Part shown: piece by piece, positions 1 through 10,255 of the stretch
Numbering within the stretch: position 1 is the first letter of the stretch
Layout: each line of letters starts with the position of its first letter
DNA from: Vibrio sp. S17_S38
GTDB lineage: Bacteria; Pseudomonadota; Gammaproteobacteria; Enterobacterales; Vibrionaceae
DNA length: 64,000 nt
NCBI RefSeq assembly: GCF_014694375.1
Contig: NZ_JAAUWW010000001.1
Location: forward strand, 248,001-312,000
Direction of reading: 5' to 3'
The notes under the pieces: model-generated
The model's input: only the letters and a program-made list of their open reading frames with translations
Told to the model about the DNA's origin: nothing
Database searches by the model: none
Translations under genes and position numbers: made by a program

Positions 1-491
1 CCATCATCGCACTTGCAGGATCGATTCTCTTTAGTAGTTGGGCATATTGGCATAGCGACTTTAAATTAAAGCACTTACTAGAATCTCGAGAATGGCAAAC
101 AGCCTCTGTTACTCATATGTCAGAGTGGGAGAACTCAGGTAATATTGATAAAGCAAAAATCACCTCTAACGTAAAGTATTTAACTAATGGTACCTACTTA
201 AAGATAACCGCCCTATCTTTGTACAGTAAGCAACTTAAAGAGCCTGCTGAATTAAGGATCGCTGAATCAGGGGAATGGGAATTAAGTGATGACTATATAA
301 TCATTACCCCAAAAGATTTTAAAGATGCTTCAGGTATAAGCCCAGCAGGGTTATCAAAAGAGCAACTCGATAAGATCAAAGAACTCTTTAAAATCAATTC
401 TCAGCAAAGCCGAAAAATCGATATTATTAACGATAATACTTTACTCTTCACTACATTGGGTCATGGTTCAAACGTTTTATTTTCACAATAA
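1..491 (+). CDS. toxS: ToxS, partner of ToxR (5' end cut by window edge)
   Basis: The reading frame is open from base 3 with no stop, giving about 162 residues, so roughly ten N-terminal residues lie outside the window (the family is about 170 aa). The visible start is a hydrophobic stretch ending SSWAYW followed by SDFKL, the ToxS signal-anchor. The body carries NVKYLTNGTYLK, GEWELSDDY and, at the end, QQSRKIDIINDN and HGSNVLF, all typical of ToxS. ToxS is an inner-membrane protein with a periplasmic domain that stabilises the transmembrane regulator ToxR, which controls porin and virulence genes; toxR should lie just upstream. An internal Met at 117 is not the real start. A strong terminator follows 40 bases downstream. 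Confidence 0.9.
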   Translation, partial: IIALAGSILFSSWAYWHSDFKLKHLLESREWQTASVTHMSEWENSGNIDKAKITSNVKYLTNGTYLKITALSLYSKQLKEPAELRIAESGEWELSDDYIIITPKDFKDASGISPAGLSKEQLDKIKELFKINSQQSRKIDIINDNTLLFTTLGHGSNVLFSQ

Positions 492-532
492 GAACCTACG
501 AACTTATCTGACGACCAATCTAGCTTAGCCCA

Positions 533-568
533 AAAGAGGATCATCCCCCTAGGATGATCCTCTTTTTA
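533..568 (+). terminator. Rho-independent terminator of toxRS
   Basis: A 14-bp perfect stem pairs 533-546 (AAAGAGGATCATCC) with 552-565, with a 5-base loop and a T-run from 563. It sits about 40 bases after the toxS stop and ends the toxRS transcript. Confidence 0.9.
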
Positions 569-780
569 ATCATTTAAAGCTAAAAACCTTACATATCAGA
601 CATTAGTAGATAGCGAGAGACCGAGCCCCCATCATATAACCGATAAATTTCCGTCTTAGATAACATTAATTTAACTTACATACTTTATGCTCATTCATAT
701 CAATAAAATCAAAAAGTACTCTTACTATAAGATAAACCGATCAATAAGCACTATAATCACCTATGGTGGAAGGAGACATT

Positions 781-1701
781 ATGCATATTTTACTTACTGG
801 AGGGACGGGTTTTATTGGTTCGGAACTGATTAAACAATTAGTTGGTCATCAAATCACGGTTTTAACTCGCGCTCCCCACACTGCAAAAAACAAGCTAAAA
901 CATACCGATTTCTCTAATATAAATTACATTGACAATTTATCTGCATGGCAAGATCTCAATCATATTGACGCTGTCATAAATCTAGCTGGTGAGCCTATTG
1001 CGCAAAAGCGCTGGACTGCAATACAAAAACATAATATATGCCAGAGTCGCTGGGAAACAACCCAACGCATTGTATCTCTTATCAAAGCAAGCTCATCGCC
1101 TCCTAGCTGCTTTATTAGTGGTTCAGCAGTAGGATATTATGGTGACAAAAAACAGCATATTGTCACTGAGAAGACATCAACTGAGACGACTAATGACAGC
1201 TTTACCCACCACGTTTGCAAAACATGGGAAAGCATAGCCCAACAAGCTAGTTCATCAACTCGGATTTGTATTATACGTACTGGAATAGTGTTAGGAGTAC
1301 AAGGTGGAGCTTTATCTGCCATGCTCCCTCCATTTCGTTTTGGTGTAGGAGGAAAGCTCAGTAACGGTAACCAATATATGCCATGGATTCATATTCAAGA
1401 TGCAGTGAGAGCCATTCGATATCTATTAATACAACAAGAAGCACGAGGTATATTCAATCTATGCGCCCCTCACCCTGTACAAAATAAACGTTTTAGCCTT
1501 CTACTTGCAAAGACATTGCATCGACCATGCATCATTACCACACCCAAATGGTTGCTGAAACTTCTTATGGGTGAGTCTTCAAACATTTTGTTTGATAGCG
1601 TCAGAGCAAAACCCAAGCACCTAACTGAGATAGGTTTTACCTTCACCTTCTCGCATTTAGAGCCGGCCTTAAAGCAAATCTTATTGGTATCATCACGTTA
1701 A
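781..1701 (+). CDS. yfcH: TIGR01777/YfcH-family NAD(P)-dependent epimerase-like oxidoreductase
   Basis: The protein is about 306 aa and opens with the Rossmann dinucleotide-binding motif GGTGFIGSEL. SGSAVGYYGD near residue 115 is the characteristic serine/tyrosine segment of this SDR subfamily, and the C-terminal ~50 residues fit the DUF1731 tail. The start at 781 is chosen because AAGGAG lies at 770-775; the frame extends 18 bases upstream to an earlier Met without such a site. It is probably a cytosolic NAD(P)-binding protein. The substrate is unknown in the family, so I assign only the fold. It appears monocistronic, between toxS and cnoX. Confidence 0.85.
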   Translation: MHILLTGGTGFIGSELIKQLVGHQITVLTRAPHTAKNKLKHTDFSNINYIDNLSAWQDLNHIDAVINLAGEPIAQKRWTAIQKHNICQSRWETTQRIVSLIKASSSPPSCFISGSAVGYYGDKKQHIVTEKTSTETTNDSFTHHVCKTWESIAQQASSSTRICIIRTGIVLGVQGGALSAMLPPFRFGVGGKLSNGNQYMPWIHIQDAVRAIRYLLIQQEARGIFNLCAPHPVQNKRFSLLLAKTLHRPCIITTPKWLLKLLMGESSNILFDSVRAKPKHLTEIGFTFTFSHLEPALKQILLVSSR

Positions 1702-1804
1702 CTCACTCCTAACTTTTCGATTAGTTGTCATTAATCCTTAATAATATAAGGTTATTCTATTCTCACTAACTGACCTTCTTCATTTCATGCTTTAGTGAGG
1801 AACT

Positions 1805-1870
1805 ATGACACTAAATCGACTCAATTGGCTATGTATTGGAATTGCCATCGCACTTTTATGGCTCTACTGA
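1805..1870 (+). CDS. Possible 21-aa single-pass membrane peptide
   Basis: A short frame begins ATG at 1805 directly after TGAGGA (1796-1801) and encodes a basic, Asn-rich N-terminus followed by a hydrophobic run (LCIGIAIALLWLY), which looks like one transmembrane helix. It lies 94 bases upstream of cnoX on the same strand. The ribosome site is rather close to the ATG. A longer overlapping frame (1795-2046) looks like a chance ORF. This could be a real small protein, a leader for cnoX, or coincidence. Confidence 0.3.
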   Translation: MTLNRLNWLCIGIAIALLWLY

Positions 1871-1964
1871 CAACTATCAAGCCTCAAGCTCTTGAAACTC
1901 AAAGATTCGCCCTTATTTCTTATTCAGACTCAGAGACCTATATCTCTAGATTAAGGAATATGAC

Positions 1965-2819
1965 ATGCAGACAAATACCATCATTGAGCTTGACGAACAA
2001 AATTTTAGAAACGTTATCGAAACCTCGAAACAAACACCTGTATTAATCCATTTTTGGGCCTCTTCCGTACCAGAAAGTACAACTATCCTTAATGAATTAC
2101 AGGCATTAGCACAACAATATCAAGGTGTGTTACAAGTCGCATTATTAAATTGTGAACAACAGCCAGCATTAGCTGGACAATTTGGTGTTCAATCTCTCCC
2201 AACGGTAGCTTTATTTTCTAATGGGCAAGCCGTTGATGGTATGGGTGGGCCACAGACAATTGACGTTATAACTCAAATGCTGAACAAACATTTACCAAGC
2301 CAAGAAGATTTACAGTTAAAGCAAGCTATTGAATCAATGGAAAATAGCCAGCACACTGAGGCACTTTCCCTCCTGCAATCCTTACCGACTGAATTAATTC
2401 AGCGTGGTGATATCAAATTAGCCATCGCAGACTGTTTGCTCGAAACTCAACAATTTGATCTTGCACGCACACAGCTAGAATCGGTCCCTCTTGAATACAA
2501 AGATAACTATTACAAAGGATTAGTTGCTAAATTAGAGCTTCATAAACAAGCTGCCGATAGTCCTGAAATTCAACAATTAGAACGACAATATCAAGAGTCG
2601 CCAGAAGATCTTTCAACTCTTTGTGAATTAGCCTTGCAGTATCATCAAGTCAATCGTGATGAAGAAGCGCTTGACTTGTTAATGGGGATATTAAGAAAGG
2701 ATTTACATGCGCTTGATGGTGAACTTAAGAAAGCTTGCATGGACATTTTAGCTGCGCTTGGGCAAGGCAACAGTCTGGCTAGCCGTTATCGCCGCCAACT
2801 TTATTCTCTACTTTATTAA
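1965..2819 (+). CDS. cnoX: CnoX (YbbN), thioredoxin-fold/TPR co-chaperone
   Basis: The 284-aa length equals that of E. coli CnoX. An N-terminal thioredoxin fold (residues ~1-110) is followed by a TPR-like helical region with PEIQQLE and ends in [10 protein letters not shown], the family signature. The thioredoxin CxxC position reads WASSVPES, so there is no redox-active pair, but Cys63 (LNCEQQ), the residue that in E. coli forms mixed disulfides with substrates, is kept. In E. coli it holds unfolded proteins under bleach stress and hands them to DnaK and GroEL in the cytosol. AAGGA at 1953-1957 supports the start. It is convergent with cueR. Confidence 0.93.
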   Translation: MQTNTIIELDEQNFRNVIETSKQTPVLIHFWASSVPESTTILNELQALAQQYQGVLQVALLNCEQQPALAGQFGVQSLPTVALFSNGQAVDGMGGPQTIDVITQMLNKHLPSQEDLQLKQAIESMENSQHTEALSLLQSLPTELIQRGDIKLAIADCLLETQQFDLARTQLESVPLEYKDNYYKGLVAKLELHKQAADSPEIQQLERQYQESPEDLSTLCELALQYHQVNRDEEALDLLMGILRKDLHALDGELKKACMDILAALGQGNSLASRYRRQLYSLLY

Positions 2820-2830
2820 TAGAAATGATC

Positions 2831-2873
2831 GTGAATACTCAATGCGCCGAAAAGAGTGATCTTGGGTATTCAC
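2831..2873. terminator. Hairpin between convergent cnoX and cueR
   Basis: GTGAATACTCAA (2831-2842) pairs with TTGGGTATTCAC (2862-2873), twelve pairs including one wobble, with a 19-base loop. No T-run follows on either strand, so it is at best an atypical terminator shared by the two convergent genes. It overlaps the last codons of cueR. Confidence 0.4.
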
Positions 2874-3277
2874 TGACTAACCGATTTACACTTTCCTTGT
2901 AAATTATCCATTATTGGGCAAGCAGAGCCTGAATCCCCTGGGCACTCATTAATCCAAGCGGTCAATTGCTGCTTAATATTATTGAGCTCTAATAATTTAA
3001 CCTCAACTTCATCAAGCTTCTCTTGTGCTTTATGCTTGATCACTGCACTGGTTCGATTTGGATCTTGTGATAACTGCACAAAGCTTTTGCATTCCTCTAA
3101 GCTAAACCCTACCGCCTTCGCTCTAGCGACGAGTTTTAACTGCTCAATATGCTTTTCACTGTAAGCTCGATAACCATTCTCTGAACGTAAAGGCTCAGAG
3201 ACTATTCCTTTGGATTCATAAAATCGAATGGATTTTGCAGAGAGGTTTGTGAGTTTTGCAACTAGGCTAATGTTCAT
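2870..3277 (-). CDS. cueR: CueR, Cu(I)-responsive MerR-family regulator
   Basis: With the start placed at the Met opening MNISLVAKLT, the protein is 135 aa, the CueR length. The N-terminal winged helix (SIRFYESKGIV, NGYRAYS) is followed by the dimerisation helix and a C-terminal metal loop with Cys112 and Cys120 in CPGDSGSACP, the same numbering as the Cu(I) ligands of E. coli CueR. It would sense cytosolic Cu(I) and activate copper export genes, none of which is adjacent, so it acts in trans. The frame runs 11 codons further upstream without family support. A large inverted repeat lies 33 bases upstream of the start. Confidence 0.93.
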   Translation of the reverse strand: MNISLVAKLTNLSAKSIRFYESKGIVSEPLRSENGYRAYSEKHIEQLKLVARAKAVGFSLEECKSFVQLSQDPNRTSAVIKHKAQEKLDEVEVKLLELNNIKQQLTAWINECPGDSGSACPIMDNLQGKCKSVSQ

Positions 3278-3309
3278 TGAATTCACCGCATTGGGGTTCA
3301 TAAAATACA

Positions 3310-3342
3310 AAACCGATCATAATAGAATTATATGATCGGTTT
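3310..3342. repeat. 12-bp inverted repeat upstream of cueR
   Basis: AAACCGATCATA (3310-3321) and TATGATCGGTTT (3331-3342) are perfect inverted arms around a 9-base AT-rich spacer. On the minus strand a TATAAT (3327-3332) lies inside it and the far side runs into TTTTGTATTTT. It may be the terminator of the preceding csgI-like gene, an operator over the cueR promoter, or both. It does not resemble the usual CueR box, whose arms sit between -35 and -10. Confidence 0.6.
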
Positions 3343-3407
3343 AAGTGTTTTTATCCAATTTTAACTGACAGCCAACAAGGATAAATCAAGTACAGGAAAT
3401 CTCCACG

Positions 3408-4145
3408 CTACTCAGCTTTTAGTAACCACGTTAAAATTTCACTGCGTTGCTCTGGTGTTGCTTTTTTATACCAATAATCCAACATTTCGCTTGGCTTATC
3501 GCTGCCCTTCAACTCTCCAGATACTTGTTTACGATTTTGAAATGCCCAAGCAGAGAACGCTTGCTTTTGAGGTTCTGACGCTTCGTCATACCAGTATTCA
3601 ACCATTTCTTGTGGTTTGCTCACTGTTGCGCCCCCAGCCACCTTTGGTGCCGTAGTAACGATCTCGCCAGCCAGCACAATTTGATTCTTTTTATTATAAG
3701 CAATAACTTCTTTCTCATAGTCTCGAGTCAGACCATTAGATGCCTCTAACATGCCTTGCTGAGTTGAAACCGGTTTTCCAGTTGTATCCTTAACTACTAC
3801 TTTAGGCGCTTTATCGAATATCTTTGAGTCTTCAGTTGTTTTCAAAGTGCCATCAGGTGACACTGTGAGTTCGGTATTGGTTGCATTGAAAGTAATAACA
3901 ATCGGTTTAGAATTAAATTTTTCATATTCGCCACGGCTTTCTACTAGTTTTGACACCTGTACCACGATTTGATTTTGACCATTATCAAACGTAAATTCAT
4001 CTTTCTTCCCAAGACTAAATCCGATCTCCTCACCATTGATAACTAATGGTTTGATATCTTGATTAAGGTGTATCTTGACTTCTGCAGCGGCTTGAAATGA
4101 AGCTCCAATCAAACCCGCTAACAACAAAATTTTAAATGATTTCAT
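3408..4145 (-). CDS. DUF2057/UPF0319 secreted protein, YccT/CsgI-like
   Basis: The 245-aa protein has a clear Sec signal peptide (MKSFKILLLAGLIGASFQAAA) with likely cleavage around residue 21, so it is probably periplasmic or secreted. The DUF2057 core covers residues ~22-165. E. coli YccT (CsgI) of this family was reported to inhibit curli assembly; whether that applies here is unknown. The C-terminus holds two copies, 40 residues apart, of K-P-x-E-M-x-x-Y-W-Y followed by an acidic/aromatic helix (starting about 177 and 217). It follows the porin on the same strand, but a terminator stands between them. Confidence 0.8.
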   Translation of the reverse strand: MKSFKILLLAGLIGASFQAAAEVKIHLNQDIKPLVINGEEIGFSLGKKDEFTFDNGQNQIVVQVSKLVESRGEYEKFNSKPIVITFNATNTELTVSPDGTLKTTEDSKIFDKAPKVVVKDTTGKPVSTQQGMLEASNGLTRDYEKEVIAYNKKNQIVLAGEIVTTAPKVAGGATVSKPQEMVEYWYDEASEPQKQAFSAWAFQNRKQVSGELKGSDKPSEMLDYWYKKATPEQRSEILTWLLKAE

Positions 4146-4162
4146 ATTTCATCCTTAATCTT

Positions 4163-4198
4163 AAATAAAACGGGCATCTACTAAAGTAGTGCCCGTTT
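4163..4198 (-). terminator. Terminator of the porin gene
   Basis: On the minus strand AAACGGGCA (from 4198) pairs with TGCCCGTTT (to 4168), with an inner CTAC/GTAG stem, and is followed by TTTTATTTAAG. It lies between the porin stop and the start of the csgI-like gene. Confidence 0.85.
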
Positions 4199-4232
4199 AC
4201 TATAACAAAATTAATGTGCTAACAAATGTAAA

Positions 4233-5318
4233 TTAGAAATAGTATTCAGCACCAACTAAAACGTAGTTATTCCAATCGCCTGAGTTGTTCATTTCATAAT
4301 TACGGGAATCAATGTATAGGTAAGTACTAGGTAGCAAATAGCCTAAACGAGCCGTTATTGCAGTATCTGAAGTATTCTGCCCTGTACCATCGGCCATGTC
4401 GGCATCATCCGTTCCTGCGTAGCCGACTTTAAATACCCATTTTTGATTTAATACATATTGAGCGGTTGTAGACCAAGCGTTTTGTGTATTACTACCAGCA
4501 GCAGAGTCTTGTTCCATTCTTTTATATGCAGCCGTTAAGGTTACATCACCTAAGAATAAGCTACCACCAACAATACCGTAGTTATTTTTATAATGCGTTA
4601 TTTCAACACCATTCGCATCATAGTCTGGATTCAAAATCAAATTGCCGTTGTTATCGACAATATATTGTGGGTCAGCATCGTCGCCCATTGCTGTGTATTC
4701 GCCACGGCTATAATAACCCGCATGAATACTAAACATATCCATAGAATAAGAAGCCGCAACACTTGCTACTAATGCATCAACATTGTTTTCCATTCCGCTG
4801 ACGGTTGCTTGTAATGCAAACCCGCCCCAGTTTGCTGAGTCATAACGAACTACGTTATCTGCACGATCTTGGAAACCTGCACCAATGTCATTGTTCCAAT
4901 CAAATACGTTACCTAAACCAGGGTTTGAGTGTGGCCAATCGACATAGTTATATGTAGCAACTAACTGACGACCAAACTTAAATGAACCAACGCCATCAAA
5001 ATCCAAACCAAGGTAAGTATCACGAGCACCTAGTTGACCTGATTTAGAACCATTGTCTGCGTTACCACCTTCAATTTGCCAGACGAAGTTTGGTGCAAAA
5101 TCTTCAAATTCAACCGTACCGCGGAAACCTACGCGAGACTCAATAACAGTACCAAAGTTGCTGTCATCTTGGTCGTTACCGTAGATCATAAAGCCAGCCG
5201 CTTGGCCGTAAAATTGAACTGCATCACCTGCAAGAGGAATGGCCGCATTTGCTGTACCAGTTACTGCTGCAAGAGAAATTGCAGCGCCGAGTAGCGTACG
5301 ATTAAATATTTTTTCCAT
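4233..5318 (-). CDS. Outer-membrane general porin (OmpU/OmpT type)
   Basis: The 361-aa protein starts with a signal peptide ending TGTANAA, followed by VQFYGQAAGFMIYG, the usual first strand of Gram-negative porins. It contains SRVGFRGTVEFEDF, LGLDFDGVGSFKFGRQ and the constriction-loop region, and ends in YYF with a terminal Phe recognised by BAM. It should be a trimeric 16-stranded beta-barrel for small hydrophilic solutes. Vibrio porins of this class are ToxR targets, and toxS lies 4 kb away. A good ribosome site (AGGAG) precedes the start, and a CRP-like site lies about 250 bases upstream. I cannot decide between OmpU and OmpT orthology. Confidence 0.85.
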   Translation of the reverse strand: MEKIFNRTLLGAAISLAAVTGTANAAIPLAGDAVQFYGQAAGFMIYGNDQDDSNFGTVIESRVGFRGTVEFEDFAPNFVWQIEGGNADNGSKSGQLGARDTYLGLDFDGVGSFKFGRQLVATYNYVDWPHSNPGLGNVFDWNNDIGAGFQDRADNVVRYDSANWGGFALQATVSGMENNVDALVASVAASYSMDMFSIHAGYYSRGEYTAMGDDADPQYIVDNNGNLILNPDYDANGVEITHYKNNYGIVGGSLFLGDVTLTAAYKRMEQDSAAGSNTQNAWSTTAQYVLNQKWVFKVGYAGTDDADMADGTGQNTSDTAITARLGYLLPSTYLYIDSRNYEMNNSGDWNNYVLVGAEYYF

Positions 5319-5749
5319 GGAAAAGCTCCTAAAAAATGAACATAGCTGTTTTTTTGATTTCCTTACCGATTTAAGTGGCCGCCGAAAGCGATAAGGTTAA
5401 TTTTTCAATTATTTCGCTTAGCAAACTAACCAAGCGGAAAATTCTCTTTCTTACTGTCTAATACACATTGTGCATTCACGCTATTAAGACTATCTTCGCA
5501 GCAAAAAACATCAACATTAACTTAATTCTTTAACAAAAAAATATGAGTGAGTGCAAACTTTCCCGCCTAAAGTGATATAAATCACACTATACCCCCCAGT
5601 CTCAAACTTAATTAATTATCACTTTAAAACAATAAGTTAAGCGATTTTAAACATAAAGATCACATTTTTTTATATTTATTGATATATTAGTAATTTATTG
5701 TTTTATTCAATTCATTTCCAATTCAAATTAATCGAAACTGACAGATAAC
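5319..5749. other. Intergenic region with porin upstream control
   Basis: About 430 bases, very AT-rich toward the ligA side, hold no credible ORF. The part nearest the porin should contain its promoter and a long 5' leader. The only clear element is a CRP-like palindrome at 5571-5586. I could not place -35/-10 boxes with confidence. Confidence 0.5.
5571..5586. promoter_or_regulatory. CRP-like site upstream of porin
   Basis: AGTGATATAAATCACA matches the TGTGA-N6-TCACA consensus at 9 of 10 defined bases. Its centre is about 260 bases upstream of the porin start codon, which implies a distal site or a far-upstream transcription start. It is unlikely to serve ligA, which ends on this side. Confidence 0.65.
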
Positions 5750-5775
5750 AAAAAAGCACCCGCGAAGGTGCTTTC
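5750..5775 (-). terminator. Terminator of ligA
   Basis: On the minus strand AAGCACC-TTCGCG-GGTGCTT is followed by TTTTTG. It lies about 105 bases past the ligA stop. The plus-strand T-run is weaker. Confidence 0.8.
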
Positions 5776-5879
5776 TTGTCATTGAGGTTTAAATAGGCTC
5801 TTTTTTAACACCTAAAAGTAAGTTCATTTAGATTATGGTAAACATCCATAAACCATTAAAATTGTATTCAAAAACCTCA

Positions 5880-7919
<2,040 letters not shown>

Positions 7920-7965
7920 CTATCACAATTACTCATAATAGATATCATTGACCTACAACCTAAAC

Positions 7966-7993
7966 AAAAAAGGCTCCCCAAATAGGAAGCCCG
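7966..7993 (-). terminator. Weak terminator between zipA and ligA
   Basis: On the minus strand GGGCTTCC and GGGGAGCC form a stem with one mismatch around TATTT, followed by TTTTTTGTTT. It probably attenuates rather than fully separates zipA from ligA. Confidence 0.55.
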
Positions 7994-8014
7994 ATTTATT
8001 TAAATATTTATTTC

Positions 8015-9025
8015 TTAATTCGATACTCGAGCCATAAACTGGCGAACTTGCTGGCGATAAGCCGACAAGCGATCTGGCGTCATTAAATTGCGTTTATCAT
8101 CCAATACATTGGCACCAAGATCATCCGCGATTTGCTGCGCAGTTCGTAACATCTCTTTAAAGGTTTGATCTGCATCACCATATCCTGGCAACGTCATAAA
8201 GAAAGACAAACCTTTAGTTTTAAAATCAGCAGGATCATCATGAGCTAAGGTTCCAGGGTTCATCATATTAGCAACACTAAATAAAACTTTACTATGTTCA
8301 TCAGTGTCTATACGGCGGTGAAAAATATCCATGGGACCATAAGTAAGTCCATTTTTAACCATGCTAGCGAACAGTTGCGTACCAACAAACTCAGTAGTTC
8401 CAGCGGAATGAACGTGGAAAACAATAACCTCAAGATCATCACTTTGTGGTTGTTCATCCACATGACCTTGTTCAACACTCCGAGATGTTTCAAGCGTTTT
8501 TTCATTTTCAGCTGTATAACTTGGCTTTTCGTAAGGAGTTGATTCCGTAGATAACGTTGCTGTCGATTCAAATAACGGAGAATCTTCTTTTTTACTCACA
8601 ATCGGCTCAGGCTCAGAGCGGGTTGGTGACACCTTTACTTGCTCTTCTGTTAAAGAAAAGCTTACATTATCAACCTTCAATTCATGGTTAGAAGTCGTAT
8701 CAATTACTGGTATATCTTTATCTTCTAATCTCTCATCGCTTTCTTTTGCTGAAAATTTGTTACTACTTGCGAAAGATACATCTGAACTTCCGAATAATGG
8801 ATCAGCTTCTTCAATAGGGTCGGATGAAGCAAATTCGGGTTCTTTTCTTTCTTTAGTGACAGGTTCAGAATCTAGAATAGGCTCTTTCGCACCTTTCAAC
8901 TTTTTAAAAGGCTTATCTGAAAACTTTGCCTTACCTTCTTTTCTGTTTGTCCATATACCGTGCACTAACAGACCAGCGATAGCTAATCCGCCAACAATAA
9001 TGAGTACTAGTCGCAATTCCTGCAT
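8015..9025 (-). CDS. zipA: Cell division protein ZipA
   Basis: The 336-aa protein starts with a short N-terminal transmembrane anchor (LRLVLIIVGGLAIAGLLVHGIW) and a basic segment. A long acidic, Ser/Glu/Pro-rich linker (residues ~45-195) leads to the FtsZ-binding domain in the last ~135 residues (VIVFHVHS, FFMTLPGYGDADQTFKEML, NVLDDKRNLMTPDRLSAYRQQV). ZipA tethers FtsZ to the inner membrane at the division site. The zipA-ligA order and the divergent cysZ upstream are conserved in gammaproteobacteria, which supports the call. Confidence 0.97.
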   Translation of the reverse strand: MQELRLVLIIVGGLAIAGLLVHGIWTNRKEGKAKFSDKPFKKLKGAKEPILDSEPVTKERKEPEFASSDPIEEADPLFGSSDVSFASSNKFSAKESDERLEDKDIPVIDTTSNHELKVDNVSFSLTEEQVKVSPTRSEPEPIVSKKEDSPLFESTATLSTESTPYEKPSYTAENEKTLETSRSVEQGHVDEQPQSDDLEVIVFHVHSAGTTEFVGTQLFASMVKNGLTYGPMDIFHRRIDTDEHSKVLFSVANMMNPGTLAHDDPADFKTKGLSFFMTLPGYGDADQTFKEMLRTAQQIADDLGANVLDDKRNLMTPDRLSAYRQQVRQFMARVSN

Positions 9026-9320
9026 TGGTCACTCTCAATTCTATAATGTGATAATTTTAAGCCGTCTTGATCTTAGAAAAAGATACCATGAGGCATAACA
9101 AAACGAATATGGCTACTTTACCAAAAGTTTATATCTTTTTTGAACCAATTAATGTCAGTATTCTGAATACTTTATCACGCATTTTGACTTTGAGCCCAAT
9201 AACACCAGTCTAATTGAACTTTTTTATCCATTGAGTGTTGAATAATTAGACGACGAAAGCTCTTATATGGGTAGAATAGTAGTGCGACCTCTTTTTCACA
9301 ATGAATTACATGGAGTTTTT

Positions 9321-10082
9321 ATGTCTTCAACACCTTCATCTTCATTACAATATCCGCCAAGAAGTGGGTTTGGTTATTTCCGATATGGATTACAACTTTG
9401 CTTTCAGCCTGGAATACGACGTTTTGTTATTTTGCCTTTGCTTATTAATATTCTGCTATTTGGTGGATCATTATTCTATTTATATTCGAATCTAAGCGAT
9501 TGGTTGGGTCATTGGATTGATTCAATTCCTGATATGCTGTCTTGGTTATCATATATCTTATTGCCCTTGCTTGGATTAACCATTATTGCCACTTTCAGCT
9601 ATTTCTTTAGCACAGTGGCAAATTGGATCGCAGCGCCTTTTAATGGTTTGCTTGCAGAAAAATTAGAAATACAACTCACTGGGCAAACGCCAACCGACCA
9701 ATCTCTTTTCTCGTTAGTAAAAGACACCCCAAGAATTATGCATCGTGAATGGATAAAACTGGTCTATTACGTACCTAAAGCATTGGGGTTACTCATTCTG
9801 CTCTTTATTCCTGCGCTAGGACAAACGGTCGGTCCTGTGCTGTGGTTTATTTTTTCCGCTTGGATGATTGCCATTCAATACTGTGATTATCCTTTTGATA
9901 ACCATAAAGTGAGTTTTCCTAAAATGAAAGACGACTTACAATCCAATCAATTTCTAACCTATAGCTTTGGGAGTTTAGTCGCGATATGCACGATGATACC
10001 TATAGTCAACCTAATTGTTATGCCTGTCGCAGTCTGTGGTGCTACCGCTATGTGGGTTGAACGCTATCAACAACGAAATTAA
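9321..10082 (+). CDS. cysZ: Sulfate transporter CysZ
   Basis: Starting at 9321, six bases after TGGAG, the protein is 253 aa, the length of E. coli CysZ; an upstream in-frame Met at 9267 lacks family support. The sequence RSGFGYFRYGLQLCFQPGIRRFVILPL leads into four hydrophobic segments, and NGLLAEKLE and PRIMHREWIKL are CysZ signatures. It is an inner-membrane sulfate channel supplying cysteine synthesis. cysK follows 173 bases downstream, fitting a sulfur-assimilation unit. Confidence 0.95.
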   Translation: MSSTPSSSLQYPPRSGFGYFRYGLQLCFQPGIRRFVILPLLINILLFGGSLFYLYSNLSDWLGHWIDSIPDMLSWLSYILLPLLGLTIIATFSYFFSTVANWIAAPFNGLLAEKLEIQLTGQTPTDQSLFSLVKDTPRIMHREWIKLVYYVPKALGLLILLFIPALGQTVGPVLWFIFSAWMIAIQYCDYPFDNHKVSFPKMKDDLQSNQFLTYSFGSLVAICTMIPIVNLIVMPVAVCGATAMWVERYQQRN

Positions 10083-10255
10083 CCTAAACTTAGGAAATTA
10101 CGTATTTTTATAATTAAAGAGGTATGGTTCAATTCTCCATATCTTATAACCATTAATTCCTTTTCCATCCCCTATGCAGGAATTATGATTTTTATATAGC
10201 CTAACTTTTGTTCGGCCACATTTATCACCCATACCGTGAATGAAGGAACATCCAA

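Noticed and set aside
1795..2046. 83-codon plus-strand frame overlapping the start of cnoX
   Set aside because: It runs out of frame into cnoX, has no family-like segments, and its start overlaps the ribosome site of the small peptide frame.
9267..9320. Upstream Met extensions of cysZ and similarly of dapA, bamC, upp, tcdA, yqhD and cueR
   Set aside because: In most of these the conserved N-terminus and a ribosome site point to the inner start (for cueR only the conserved N-terminus does); the extensions cover ribosome sites or promoters.
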